A stretch of 64,000 nt of DNA from Punica granatum (Eukaryota; Streptophyta; Magnoliopsida; Myrtales; Lythraceae), in assembly GCF_007655135.1 (NCBI RefSeq), contig NC_045129.1, forward strand, positions 3,720,001-3,784,000. The letters run 5' to 3'. Under the pieces are notes generated by a model, which saw nothing but the letters and a program-made list of their open reading frames with translations, was not told the origin of the DNA and did not search any database. The translations under genes were made by a program, and so were the position numbers. Positions 50,395 through 61,373 of this stretch are shown here, one piece after another (the stretch's first letter is position 1; each line of letters starts with the position of its first letter).

Positions 50395-51915
50395 TTGTAT
50401 AGCTCCAGAAAAAAAATGAGTTTGTTCTCTTCGATGCATTTATCCACAAAGAAGTTCCTATGCGACTTCTCGTATGCGCGTTCTAGGATGCACGAGACGG
50501 AAGACAGTGAGGAACAAACAAGAACTGCATTGAGTATACAAGATGGCACCGGAGCTTTGGAAAGCGTAAGCCTGTTCTTTTCCATGTACTTAGCGGCAAG
50601 ACGTTTCCATCATGGCTTGCTGCATGCGGTTACAGAGGCAAACCAGATCGGAGATGCCGATGAGGCACGGACCACAGTAGCCTCTTCAAGTGTTGACCGA
50701 GACTTTTCTGCTGCTCTCTGCTGAGAGTCTTGTTCAAGCGAAGGGCGTTTGCAAGGAGTGGCACGAGTTGATAAGCAACCACGACTTTGCTGAGTTGCAT
50801 CTCGAACGGTGGAGATCTCATGGGGGGGATCATATTCAGGACGATATTCCAGAGCATGGTCACTCGGGCCTCCAATTTTCTGTTAGACTGTCCTACCTTC
50901 AGGTTTCAGTATCAGCTCTCCTCTGTCCTTTAAATGTAGTGGCAGGATCTATAAGTCGACAGACAATTATGCAAATCGAAGATTGCATCCGTGGAGTCAT
51001 GATTAAAGAATATCAGGAGATAGGGAGGTTCACTTGGTTGAAATTTTCGATCCTTGATTCCTGCAATGGATTGCTTCTCATAGGAATTACTGGTGAAATT
51101 CCTTGATTGTCCATCTGCAAACCAGTCACTAGATCCTTCAGGTTGCTCCCTTCCACTGGTTATCCAAATGTTGAACGGTTGTATTGGACATTAGTATACG
51201 ACCGTTCAGATAAAAATATATAAGAATCTTGGATTATCCTCGAAGTTACTGGTTTTCGAGTTGCATGGAGATAAAGATCAGCTCCCAATGTGGGAGGAAT
51301 TGGACCTACATTCAACTCCATTTCCGTGTGCTGTGGTTCTAGCAAGTGTCTTCATGAATGGGAAGATACATTACATAATGAGGTATTGGACTGGCGAGAG
51401 AGAGGAACCGTGCATAATGTCCATTGGAATCGCAACAGGGAGATTGAAATATACACCTTATTTCCCGACACTCCCTCCCACAAGTTGTCCGTTTGATGCT
51501 CAGTTTGCCTCGAATGGAATGTTTTATACAGTTTACAATCTATGGGGAAAGCAGTTAGATCTGTGGGTTCTTAGGGACCTGGAGAATCAAGGTGTGGTCA
51601 AGACATCGACTGATTGAACTCGACTCTGCTTATGGTCTCTTGCCGGCGGAGGAGTCAATAAATCATGGATCTTATCCTCAACCCATGACAGTTTTCGATG
51701 AGGGTAACAAGCTGCTTGTCAAATATGGAAAAGCGATGCTTGCCTACGACATAAAATCTGACAAGTGGGACATAGCCGGGGAGGACTTTGATCCATATAT
51801 AACATTTTGCCATGAATACGATATGGAGAATTTGCGATCTTATGCTGTTCATGTTTATAGCCTTATCAGTTTTGGCAAGAAGAAGAAACAGATGCCCAAT
51901 CTGTTGGAAAGCTGA
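50395..51915 (+). pseudogene. F-box protein pseudogene, copy 1
   Basis: Homologous along almost its full length to the intact F-box gene at 61374-62909. It has F-box sequence (FLLLSAESLVQAKGVCKEWH), then SILDSCNGLLL, LSICKPVTRSFRLLPS, VFMNGKIHYIMRY, KQLDLWVLRDLEN, and LLVKYGKAMLAYD. At least four breaks separate these pieces: a frameshift near 50690 before the F-box, an in-frame TGA near 51104 where the intact copy has CGA, a frameshift with stop near 51222, and a one-base shift near 51590 inside the RDLEN-WSRHR stretch. The N-terminal module is present twice in tandem (50413-50525 and 50569-50690). Clearly dead as a full-length gene. Confidence 0.9.
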
Positions 51916-52072
51916 GAACCATTTCTGCTTTATTGTAATTTTTTTGTGAACTAATTTGGGTATTTCACTTCTTAAAATTTAAATTGATATATAATTATGT
52001 GAGTAAAGCAATCGAACATATAAGTTGATCCTCGATAAAATAGTTGATGAGGCAACAAAGATGGACCATTGT

Positions 52073-52245
52073 TCACCATTAGTAAATTTACCTGCATGAA
52101 ATGTTTCTGTGCATGTTGTCAGGATCACATCTTCCTCGAATGAGAATTCTTTTCTTAAGGGCGTAAAGAGAAGAAGCTCCCAAACCAGTCCTCTGCAAGG
52201 TTCATCTTCGTAAAGAAGCTATCAGAAAAGCACGACGATGTTCAT
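52073..52245 (-). pseudogene. Possible METTL22 5'-end fragment, degenerate
   Basis: Short matches to METTL22 intron 1 near 48840-49000: a GAGAATTCTT region, AGAAGCTC, and GAAGCTATCAGAAAA. The order agrees with the better-preserved copy at 53960-54570, but the similarity is weak. The piece directly follows F-box copy 1. Confidence 0.35.
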
Positions 52246-52659
52246 ATTTTCACATCTAGAGAAAATAGTTAACCTTTGAAGTCACAAACATGAATTTCAT
52301 ATAATTTTGCAGGAAGAAAAAATAGATTTCAATAGACAGAAGAAAATAATTTTCTGAAGTAAACAGAAACTAAAAACTTGAGCTGGCAAAAATGAGGCGA
52401 CTTAGTCATCCATCGAAAATGGGGGAAATGGAAATCCTAAGACCAAACAATTGGTCACATCATGTGTCAATCTACCAACTGAAAGAACGATTTTTGTTTT
52501 TTTTTTTTTTTTTTGTTTTGGCAGTCAAACTCCTGAATTTGGCATTTGAAAAGGGGCATATAAACTATCGTCGAGGTCACCATTCAGAAACACTTCAATC
52601 AACCTCATATAGCCTCAAAAAGATTGAGTCCGTTTTATTTTGAAATCCTTATTCACGAA

Positions 52660-53200
52660 GAACATTTTTTGCAGCTTATCATATCCAGGACAGATGAGAT
52701 GCAAGACAGCAAGGAACAAAAAAGATTAATTGCATCAAACCTATCGAATACTGGAGCTTCGGAAATTATGAGCTTGTTCTCTTCCTTGTACCTGTCAGCA
52801 AGAAAGTTCACACGGCTTGTTGTATGTGGGTCACGGAGACAAACGAGACGGAAGATGACGACCAGGCACAAAATACAGTAGCACCATTGCCAGTTGATGT
52901 GTTTGACGGAGATTTTGCTGCGAATTCCAGCCGAGAACCTTGTTCAGTTGAAGAGTGTTTGCAAGGGTTGGTACAAGTTGATAACTAACAAGGAATTCGC
53001 AGAACTACATGAGGAACAGTGGGGATTTCAAGGCGGGATCCTGTTCAACACGAAACGTAGCAAGATCAAGGACAATTGTCAATTAAGCCCACCTTTTCTG
53101 CTCATTTGTTGTTGTTTTTACAGGAAGAAGCCATGCCGCTGCCTGACTCCCGATCAAATGGAGTCTAATCCGGTTAATTTCATATGAGGTCCTATGATTC
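52660..53200 (+). pseudogene. F-box protein pseudogene, copy 2, internally deleted
   Basis: The N-terminal module (MSLFSSLYLSARKF) is followed by a frameshift near 52815. The F-box is then readable as LTEILLRIPAENLVQLKSVC with KGWYKLITNKEFAELH. After GGILFNTKRSKIKDN the sequence jumps near 53090-53125 to a segment matching the extreme C-terminus of the intact gene (CCATGCCGCTGCCTGACTCC against CCATGCCGCCGCACGACTCC). Most of the F-box-associated domain is therefore deleted. Confidence 0.85.
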
Positions 53201-53959
53201 AGAGGTCCTCATTCCTGTTGGGATTTTAGCTTCATGCTTCCTGTTGTGTATGCATCTACAATTTTATGTTTCCTACCTAATATAAAGCCTGGTCCGATTA
53301 AATGTTGTAAAATCCGAGTCATGAATTATGTCGTAAAAACGAAGGGCTTGGGCTGTAGGATATTTTGACATGATTCAGGTCCACTTTGTATTTCGGGCTC
53401 GTTCTTGTATTTCAGGGACAGAGAAACACAGAGAGTGAGTGAACTCATAATATAGGGGTTAGTGTTTGTTCTTGAGGGATTCTCTATACTTGAAGTTGCC
53501 ACACCAGTGGCCCAAACCACGGATATCATGTTCATCTCTTCTCCCTCTCCGTGATTTGTGAGTCGAATTTCTTTGTTCCATTACCAACTTTCCCCTCTAT
53601 TTTTGTATATTTATTACTCACTCTTATTTCCACATGGCCCGGGCGCATTGATACATTGAAGGGCTAATGGATGTGATATCGTCTTGTAAACTTGTTATTG
53701 TCAATTTGTAATGTTACAGGCAAAAGTTGGCTGATACATTACCAGTGTCAGCAGATTCCAATGTGGGAAATTTGTGGCCTGATGACAATCATCAGATCAT
53801 GAACTCGTGTGAATCTCATTCTGCTGATTATGGTTTACTGCCGTATGTAATTCCTTCTAAGTTTATATCCCATCGAGTGATTAAGCAAACTCTTGCCTCT
53901 GCTGCTAAAAACGTGGTTTCTCGATGTTTCTTTGATGAAAGCATCTCTTTGGGAACTTG

Positions 53960-54570
53960 GTGAAGCTCAAAGGGACATATATAGTCCACAAAGTTATTTG
54001 AATATTGACTGCTTCGTCTTTGTTCGAGTAAGTTCACTATCTGCATCAACGCATACCATTTTGATGTTTCAGAGATCCATTAATTTACAAGAGGGAGCTG
54101 TGATACTCTGCTTAGACGGTTTTACAAGAAGTCGGAATGACCGATTCCGAGGAAGAATTATTCAGTAATTCCATTACGAACCTCTTATTTTCGAGTTAAT
54201 ATGACGAGAAACTTTTAAGTCCGTCCCAACCTCACGTGCTCAAATCCTCATCGACCCATTCGTCCTAAATCTCGCAAAGGTCCTTTGGAAGTTCATCTCG
54301 ATCGGCTCTTTGCATCAGGGAGAAGCTGTCAAGTTCCCATCTTCAAAAGAAGAAGAAAAAGATAAGGTAATTCTTCCTGATATATGTAGAGAATTGTAAA
54401 ATTTTAGGACGAACAGTGAAGAAAAGAAGCTCTCCAACAAATTCTTTACACAGCTTATCATGGATCATAGAAATACGAACATGACTTAGTTCATCATCGG
54501 TCTCTTAGTCACATATGTTGTGAAGCTGCCTCAGCTAATTTTGCGCACGTCTGAAACTCACCAGATGAAG
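53960..54570 (-). pseudogene. METTL22 exon 2/intron 1 fragment, duplicated copy
   Basis: Collinear with 48490-49010 of the METTL22 gene. TATAGTCCACAAAGTTATTTG corresponds to GATAGTCCATAAAGCTACTTG, followed by a degenerate exon 2 (GACTGCTTCGTCTTTGTTCG), then an AACCTCTTATTTTCGAG block, and GTCAAGTTCCCATCTTCA, which is identical in both. The exon has lost its frame. It lacks METTL22 exons 3-9, so no methyltransferase can be made. Confidence 0.75.
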
Positions 54571-55674
54571 AATGTGAAGGCTCTCAAATTTGCTAAAATC
54601 TCCTCGAGGAATGAAGCGTCCACCGGAAAATTTGCCAGCAATAATCTCGAGCCGTTCTGAAGATAGGAATGAATATATATTTAAAAAAAACAAGAAGAAA
54701 AAATGAATTAGAAGACTTGATTTGATTACAGTCTACCAGACGATATTGCAATATATGTTAGTTCCATACTCTGACTGAAATATCAACATAGGCATAGAAT
54801 CTATACATAATCACCAGAGGTCACTGTTCCATGCGGGACCAAACTTAACTATATCATGGTATCGGGGTTACGATTTACGAGATCACATGATTCTAAGTTA
54901 ATTCTTAGTAAAAGTTGAGCGTAGAATTTTATGATTCTACTGACGTGACCCACAGATCACGATTGATCTTTGCAGGATAATCAGAGAGCGTGAAAATATC
55001 AGTCATGATGGGCAAACAGATAGCGTTAAGGATCGAGAATTCTAGAATATTTGCATATCTCCCAAATTAGGCATCTACGTATCGGTATGTACAATATCTT
55101 CCTTGATTTTCTCTCTGACATTCTTTCCTTCTTTTCTGTTGCTCTCTTGAATAAACATCAGCCATGTACATTGATTCGGTAAGAGTGAGTGTACAGAATT
55201 CCTTGCTTAAGTTTATTATTGTCTTTAGAGACAGGAAAGAGCAGTTGATTACGTACTCGAATGTACCGGAAACATCTAAGGACGTTGACGAGGAAGTGGA
55301 AGAGGTAGTTCTCTCGATTGAGCAGCTCGCGTTGGACCGACCTCTCGAGGTTGAGGTGCCGGGGGAGGAAATCACTGTAGTGAAGTAGGGTCGTGATCGT
55401 CAAAGCAGGCCGGGCCACCAGCAAAGTGACTACCCTGACCAGTGATCTGGTCATCTGTGGCATCAGAGACTGCAGAAAAATGAAGAACGTCACAAAAAGT
55501 GAAATTCGTTGAATGGATAAGTGCAGGTTCAAGTGAACAGAGATCAAGAAAGCGTGCAATACCATGATTTTGGACTGATTTGATTATGAAGAGGAATTAA
55601 TAAGGAGAAGACATATATGATCCTGAAATCAATTCAAGAGGGATCATTTGCTCTGATGGTTTGCGTTTTAACCA
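54571..55674. other. Unassigned region between duplicated fragments
   Basis: Contains overlapping open frames on both strands around 55067-55565 with no recognised domain and no splice context I trust. Nothing else is supported. Confidence 0.35.
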
Positions 55675-55697
55675 CCCCCCCCCCCCCCCCCCCCCCC

Positions 55698-55737
<40 letters not shown>
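55675..55737 (+). repeat. C homopolymer (23) joined to a GA microsatellite
   Basis: An uninterrupted run of 23 C (55675-55697) is followed directly by GAAA and about 15 GA units. It is the second long C tract in the window. The length may be affected by assembly error. Confidence 0.85.
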
Positions 55738-55738
<1 letters not shown>

Positions 55739-56294
55739 GAGAGATTGAGAGAAATCAATGCTCGGAGCTGCCATTGATCTCAGAGCTTTAAGCTCAGACC
55801 TACCCGTCTTCGGCTTTCCCTATGAACCATTGACCAATTTTTGAAGAATCACAGGAGTCCTATACAGATGAGGCAAAATGTTAGAATTGGTCCGTGTACT
55901 TTGCTGCTTCTTTCAGTTAGGCCCCTCTTTGGTTGGTCGCTCTTATTCGCTCGCTTCACTTTCTGGTTTTGTACATGATATGTTCGGAGGTCGCACAAAG
56001 CTTTTGCTAGCAGCTCCTTTAATCCGTTGCTCTTTCATCAGCATATGAGTGGAGCCATATTAACTCTGTCGCAAAGCCTTGTGAAAGGATTGATGGCGAA
56101 ATGTTTAGATGCTCGGAATGTGGATTTTTAGATGAAATTGGCGGCGAAAGTTGTTGGAGGATTGATGACCGGATTTCATAATATGTGTTCGGTCATGTTC
56201 ATATTTCCAGCTCGATCTAGAGAACATATCTGACATTTGAATTCGTAAGCTTGACTATATTTTTCTATCGAAATTAGAATTGAAATATAATTTC

Positions 56295-56400
56295 TCAAAG
56301 TGAACTTCGTGCATGACTTCTTTTCCCTATACCTATTAGCTAGAAACTTCGTGCATGACTTCTTTGTATGCCGGCTTGGCATGGAGAAAAATAGGAGGCT
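56295..56400 (+). pseudogene. F-box N-terminal module remnant, copy 3
   Basis: Matches the start of the intact F-box gene: CTTCGTGCATGACTTCTTT, a CCTATACCTATTAGCTAGAAA piece equivalent to CCTGTACTTATCGGCAAGAAA, and TGTATGCCG. The AACTTCGTGCATGACTTCTT segment occurs twice, about 40 bases apart, from an internal duplication. The similarity ends near 56380. Confidence 0.75.
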
Positions 56401-56809
56401 ATTGACACCTACCCTCGACAACCGACCACGAGCCGAACATCCTCTTTCGTGCTCGGATGAGGGGAACAAACACCAAACTAGCCTCGAGCTCCACCCTCGA
56501 ATCTAACTAGAGGTGTACCTTTTAATTACCTCGAAATTGGACCGGACCACTCTTGGGCCTAACTAATATAAGGCACATTCTTAGCTGCCTCAAAACAGAA
56601 TCTGGCATGGTGTGCGCCCACATGCACGCGCGAAAGCATAACTTACTCTGATATAATGTAAAATTTCTACTTGGACCATACGGACTTGAACACATCGGCA
56701 ACCCAAAAGTTTAAGCCGATAGGTTACTTGATCCAAACCTCATATAAACTTGTAGTTTCTTTCTCAATTTTACCGCGTGGGATAATATATCTCAACATTT
56801 TCCGGACAG

Positions 56810-56960
56810 AATAATGCAAGATCAAATGCAGGTCTATCGGGTCTACCATTTTATGTTCGGCTGTCTCTGTCGTAGACATTATTATCTCCTGCCCATGAAG
56901 GAGTATAGAGGGGTGGAATATGGCTCAAGAACTGATGAAATAAGCATGAAAGTTTTATTG
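56810..56960 (+). pseudogene. F-box internal fragment, copy 3 continued
   Basis: CAAGATCAAATGCAGGTC, then TATCGGGTCTACCATTTTATG and TTCGGCTGTCTCTGTCGT, line up with 61670-61725 of the intact gene (CAAGGTCAAGGGCAAGGTC, AATCGGGCCTTCCATGATCTG, TTCGGCTGTTTCTGTTTC). It is about 400 bases beyond the N-terminal remnant, so sequence between them was lost or replaced. Confidence 0.7.
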
Positions 56961-57237
56961 GAATTTGGATCAATTTATGATATAATGTTACATTATGATG
57001 ATTAAAAACAAAGATTAATATAAAAAAAACTGTGCTAATACTTTTAGGCCCATAATTTTCTTAATGTGAAGCAGTAAAAAAAACATTTTTTGTATCCGTG
57101 ATTAATGATCCTTTTCTCAATATCTTGTGTTTCTTTTCTTTTTTTGGGAATTTGTTAGTTCGTAATTAATGCGTGGAAATAATTCAAATGATGAAAAAAA
57201 TTAACTTTTTCTCACTAAAATGGAGATGTCTAATTAA

Positions 57238-57520
57238 AAGAGGATGCTGCGCAATGGCGTACGTTCTTACTTGAAAAACAAGAGGTTTGAGGCTCGACAC
57301 CGCACCCAGTGGGATTACATGTGCCCTTTATTAGCTATAATTAGGATTTTTATTTATTATATTAGACCTACAGGCATCCCTATAACCGATAAAAATGGTG
57401 GTGTCCATGGTGTAGTAGGAAATAGGAGGAGAGGAAATAAACATCCAACTTCCAATGACAGGCACGTGGTTTATTTACCATTTGTTGGATCTAAAAGGAC
57501 AATATATGATTAGAAAAAAT
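57238..57520 (+). repeat. Possible tRNA-derived SINE-like sequence
   Basis: GATGCTGCGCAATGG resembles a polymerase III A box, and GGTTTGAGGCTCGACAC about 40 bases on resembles a B box. No clear 3' tail or target-site duplication was identified, so this is only a motif-based suggestion. Confidence 0.25.
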
Positions 57521-57680
57521 ATATATAATGCAATGTTGCATACCTCATCTGATAATTAAGAAGTTTCAAGTCCGATTCTCGTAGTAAATTATCCGTGTAC
57601 CTTTATTTTTTCGGCGTGTCTCTAGTATCTGTGCACATTTATTAACTATTTAGGATTTTTATTTCTTTATACTAGGTTTA

Positions 57681-58905
57681 GTAGCCTCTTTCGTGATCGA
57701 AAAGAACATTAAAAAAACGTAAATGTAACTATCACCAATCGAGATTATGATTATGGAAACATTTTGTGCTATCTCGTAACCGGACGTTACAGATCCAATC
57801 AAACCCATTATTATCGTAGCTTGAGAAAAGTTTTAGTCTGATTTCTTTGATATATTTGCCCACAAAGAACATCCTGAACTCATTATCAGATGGCTTTCAA
57901 AGACAATAAATAAGTTGGAAGCTGGTGAAGGACAAACAAGAATTGTACATAGCGTTAGGTAAAAAAGTTGAATTTGATTTAATTTGATTTAGTTTGATTT
58001 GAGGAGATGAAGATAAAAGTAGTTGGAAAAAGTTTAAAGGAGAATTTGAAGAAAAAGATAAAAAAAATAATTATCGTATTGTTGAATTGAGGAAAAAATG
58101 TTGAAATTGAGAAAAAGTGTCGAATAGTTAAGAGAATTTAGTACTATAAAATTAATTGTAATAATAAATAAAAAAATATGATATAAAATTTAAAGAAAAA
58201 GATTAAAAAAAAGTAATAAGTGTTATGTTGAATTAGGAAAAAGTTAAGTTAAGTTTGTTTTTATAAACTAACAAAACAATCTCTTGGTGAATGGGACATC
58301 ATAGTCAAGCATGGGGATGATTTTCTGTCGGACCGCTAATTGAAGAAGTAATTTTACAATTATGTGAATTCTACCTATTAACCCAGTTGAAGTCCGTATA
58401 GTAAGTTCATGGAACTTGCACCGGGCCTAACGAAGTACGTTCATGAAAAAAAAAATTAAATAAAAGAGGAGCGAATTAGAGATACTAAACAGTACGCGGT
58501 GAGTAGGCCAAAATTACGGGAGCAATTTATTATTCAAACTCGTTCAGAAGATTACATATAATATTTCACCTATTTATAGCAACAAACTGCGAAATATAAA
58601 TGTGAAGATTCGTAAATTGAAAGATATATCTCTAAACTTGTACTCATTGATCCGATGCAATCTTATTTAAATATTCTAATTCCAAGAAAATCGAAATAAT
58701 ATCTCTTTCATTAGATATCAATATTACCCGAATTCTTTTTGAAGTTCACCACGCGCCACCTCCCGCAGCCTTTGCTTCATCCCCTTGAAATCTCCCGCAA
58801 GCTCCGAACTTTGAGGTTGTCTCCATCTCTGGGTCTGAAGTTTGATTGATTGACCGATCGATCATCTCGGATTTCGTAAATTCAGACGTTGGTTCCTTTG
58901 ATCCT
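57681..58905 (+). repeat. Segmental duplication, copy A (F-box upstream region)
   Basis: Collinear direct repeat of 60495-61363, from CCTCTTTCGTGATCGAAAAG through TTTCTGTCGGACCGCTAATT to GACGTTGGTTCCTTTGATCC. Copy B leads straight into the intact F-box gene, while copy A stops at that point, so its F-box gene is gone. Copy A alone contains a repeat insertion at 57953-58277. Confidence 0.9.
57953..58277 (-). mobile_element. AT-rich repeat inserted into duplication copy A
   Basis: About 325 bases absent from copy B, where the two flanks are joined at AAGAATTGTACCCTCCCGG. The insert contains ATTGTTGAATTGAGGAAAAA and AATAGTTAAGAGAATTTA, which are reverse complements of R1/R2/R6-type phrases. The presence/absence pair shows this family is mobile. 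Confidence 0.75.
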
Positions 58906-59494
58906 CTATATATCATGTATCATGTACGCTCTATGCATCAAATATGAAGAATCAGATTTTTTTTTTCTTTTAAACAAAAGAGTTTTTTATTTTTATTTTT
59001 TATATAAAAAAGGCTCAAGAGTATAGAACATACAATGAAATAAAAACTAGTTGTCTAATCCGTGTTGTGTGGAATTTTTTGTGGTTTTATTATATATATT
59101 GTTATTGATATTATTGTATTTATGAATCTTACAATAATAACAAAAAATTTAAAATAAATAATATTCTTGAAAATATCTAATAATATTGTCAAAATTCTAA
59201 AAAAATAATTATGAAAAATGTGAAAAAAATCTATGTATATATTAATGTACGGGGATTCGAAGGGTCGATCGTTCAAGAGTTGACGGTTGCGAATGAAATC
59301 TCCTCATTAATAGAATGGAGAGCTCTCGTGCAGGAATCTACATTACATAATATATAGATAGACATATAAATATAGATCCAGATAGTTTCTTTTTTCCGGT
59401 GTGAATCCCGGTATTCGGAAGCCCAGTGGCTCCGACTAATCCACAAATTATTACTTTTTATAGCTTCTTTGCAGCCACCATCTGATCTGACTTC
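58906..59494. other. AT-rich spacer between copy A and the receptor pseudogene
   Basis: No gene supported. A tRNA-like B-box phrase (GTGAATCCCGGTATTCGG) lies near 59400-59420 but without a convincing A box. Confidence 0.4.
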
Positions 59495-60485
59495 AGCCTA
59501 ACCCGGTAGAAGGTGATTAAACAAATCACCGTGGCTGAACCCGACTCGCCGGAACATGGTTATCTTCCACAGGCTCTTGCGCATTCCACGGCATACGTGC
59601 AGTTTAGCCCTCAGGAACCAAGTGAGCGAAACCAAGAGCACCAAAGCGCATATTGTGAGAACCGCCACAATGTACAGCTTACCCTTCCCGGGTTTGGAGC
59701 ATCTTGGCAGCGGGTTCAAATTCGGGCTGCCTAAGCCTGGGTTTCCCATCGAGCTTGAGATGAACAACCCGTGATTGAATACCAATGGGACCTCGCCATC
59801 CAGTCTGTTGGCCGATACGTTGAACTGGTTCAGTGTCAGCTTAGCCAACTCCATCGGACTCTCCCCGGAGAGCAAGTTCCTGGAAAGGTCCAGGTATGTC
59901 TACACTGAAGGATCAACTAGCCCCGGTGGAATCGTTCCAGAAATCTGGTCGTTCGATAGATTCAGTTCGCTGAAGTCAGTCCACGATTTGACGGAAGCAG
60001 GAATCTCCCTAGTGAGCTGATTCTCTGGCATTTCAAGCTTCTGCAGCTTCTTCAAGCCCGTGATGCAGCTCAGCACTTTGCCGGTGAATTTATTCTTGCT
60101 CAAGTTGATGACAGTTAGCTCGTGAAGTTGGCAGATCTCAGAAGGAATGTTGCCTGAGAATCTGTTGCGGCAATCAAGAGCGAGGTCACGTTCTCAGCAG
60201 AGGAGATCAAAGGAGGAACCGTGCCTTTGAATTGGTTATTCTGCAAAAGAAGGTGGCTCAGTCCACGGAGAGACCAGAAACCACTTGGAACTTCGGCCGA
60301 GAACTGGTTGTTTTCGATCCGAATGTAATTCAACGTATCACAATCGCCATATGAACTCGGTATGGTTCCATTGAATAGGTTTGTGAACACCACGATACAG
60401 TGGAGCTTGTTTCGCTGGCAGAGTTACTGAGGCAGCTGGCAAGTGATGCCATTGGTCGAAACATCAAAATCTTCCAACTCCAATC
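59495..60485 (-). pseudogene. HAESA/HSL2-like LRR receptor kinase pseudogene, kinase lost
   Basis: Read on the minus strand, the fragment runs through leucine-rich repeats (NLFNGTIPSSYGDCDTLNYI, SGFWSLRGLSHLLLQNNQF, NLSKNKFTGKV, LNLSNDQISGTIPPGLV), then a membrane segment (YIVAVLTICALVLLVSLTWF) and juxtamembrane sequence (SLWKITMFRRVGFSHGDLFN), and stops at 59498. This order matches HSL2-type receptors. Stops interrupt the frame after TCQLPQ near 60425 and after DPSV near 59900, and a frameshift lies near 60175. The N-terminal repeats and the whole kinase domain are missing. It sits exactly between duplication copies A and B. Confidence 0.88.
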
Positions 60486-60494
60486 GAGATTCTA

Positions 60495-61363
60495 CGATTG
60501 GCCTCTTTCGTGATTGAAAAGAACATAAAAAAAAAAAAGAAGGTAATATAACTATCACCAATCGAGATTCTACAGTTCTGGAAACATTTTGTGCAACCTC
60601 GTAACCAGACGTTAGAGATCCAATCAAACCCATTATTATCAGAGCTTGAGAACAGTTTTATTCTGATTTCTTCAATATACTTGCCCACAAAGAACGTCCT
60701 GAATTCATTACCAAATACGCTTTCGGAGACAATAAATAAGTTGGAAGATGGTGAAGGACAACCAAGAATTGTACCCTCCCGGTGAAGAGGACATCATAGT
60801 CAAGTCTGGGGATGATTTTCTGTCGGACCGCTAATTGAAGAAATAATTTTACAATTATATGAATTCTACCAATCCATCGATCCAGTCGCAGTTCGTAAAG
60901 TAAGTTAATGGAACTTGCACCGTGTCAGCGAAGTATGTTCATGGAAAAAATAAAATAAAAGAGGATAGAATTGGAGATTCCAAATGTTCGCGGTGATTAG
61001 GCCAAAATCACATTTATTATTCAAACTCGCTCCGAAGGATACATATAATATTTCACCTACTTCTAGCAACAAACAGGAAAATATATAAATGTGGAGATAT
61101 ATTGAAAGATATATCTCTAAGCTTACACTTATTGATCCGATGCAATCTTTATTTAAATATTCTAATTTCTAGAAAATCGAAATAATATCTCTCTCAGTAT
61201 ATATCAATATTACCCGAAATCTTTTTGAAGTTCACCACGCCGGTTTAGTGAAATCTCCCGCAAGCTCCGAACTTTGGGATTGTCTCTGGGTTTAAGGTTT
61301 GATTGATTGACTGATCGATCATCTCAGATTTTGCAAATTCAGACGTTGGTTCCTTTGATCCTC
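60495..61363 (+). repeat. Segmental duplication, copy B, upstream of the intact F-box gene
   Basis: Direct repeat partner of 57681-58905. It contains an extra copy of the F-box N-terminal module in degraded form (around 60655-60785; compare ISSIYLPTKNVLNSL with the intact FSSLYLSARNF). The last 100 bases should hold the promoter and 5' UTR of the intact F-box gene. Confidence 0.88.
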
Positions 61364-61373
61364 TTGGGAAGGT

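Noticed and set aside
55067..55565. Overlapping frames on both strands (up to 135 codons)
   Set aside because: None shows a motif, and the frames conflict with each other.
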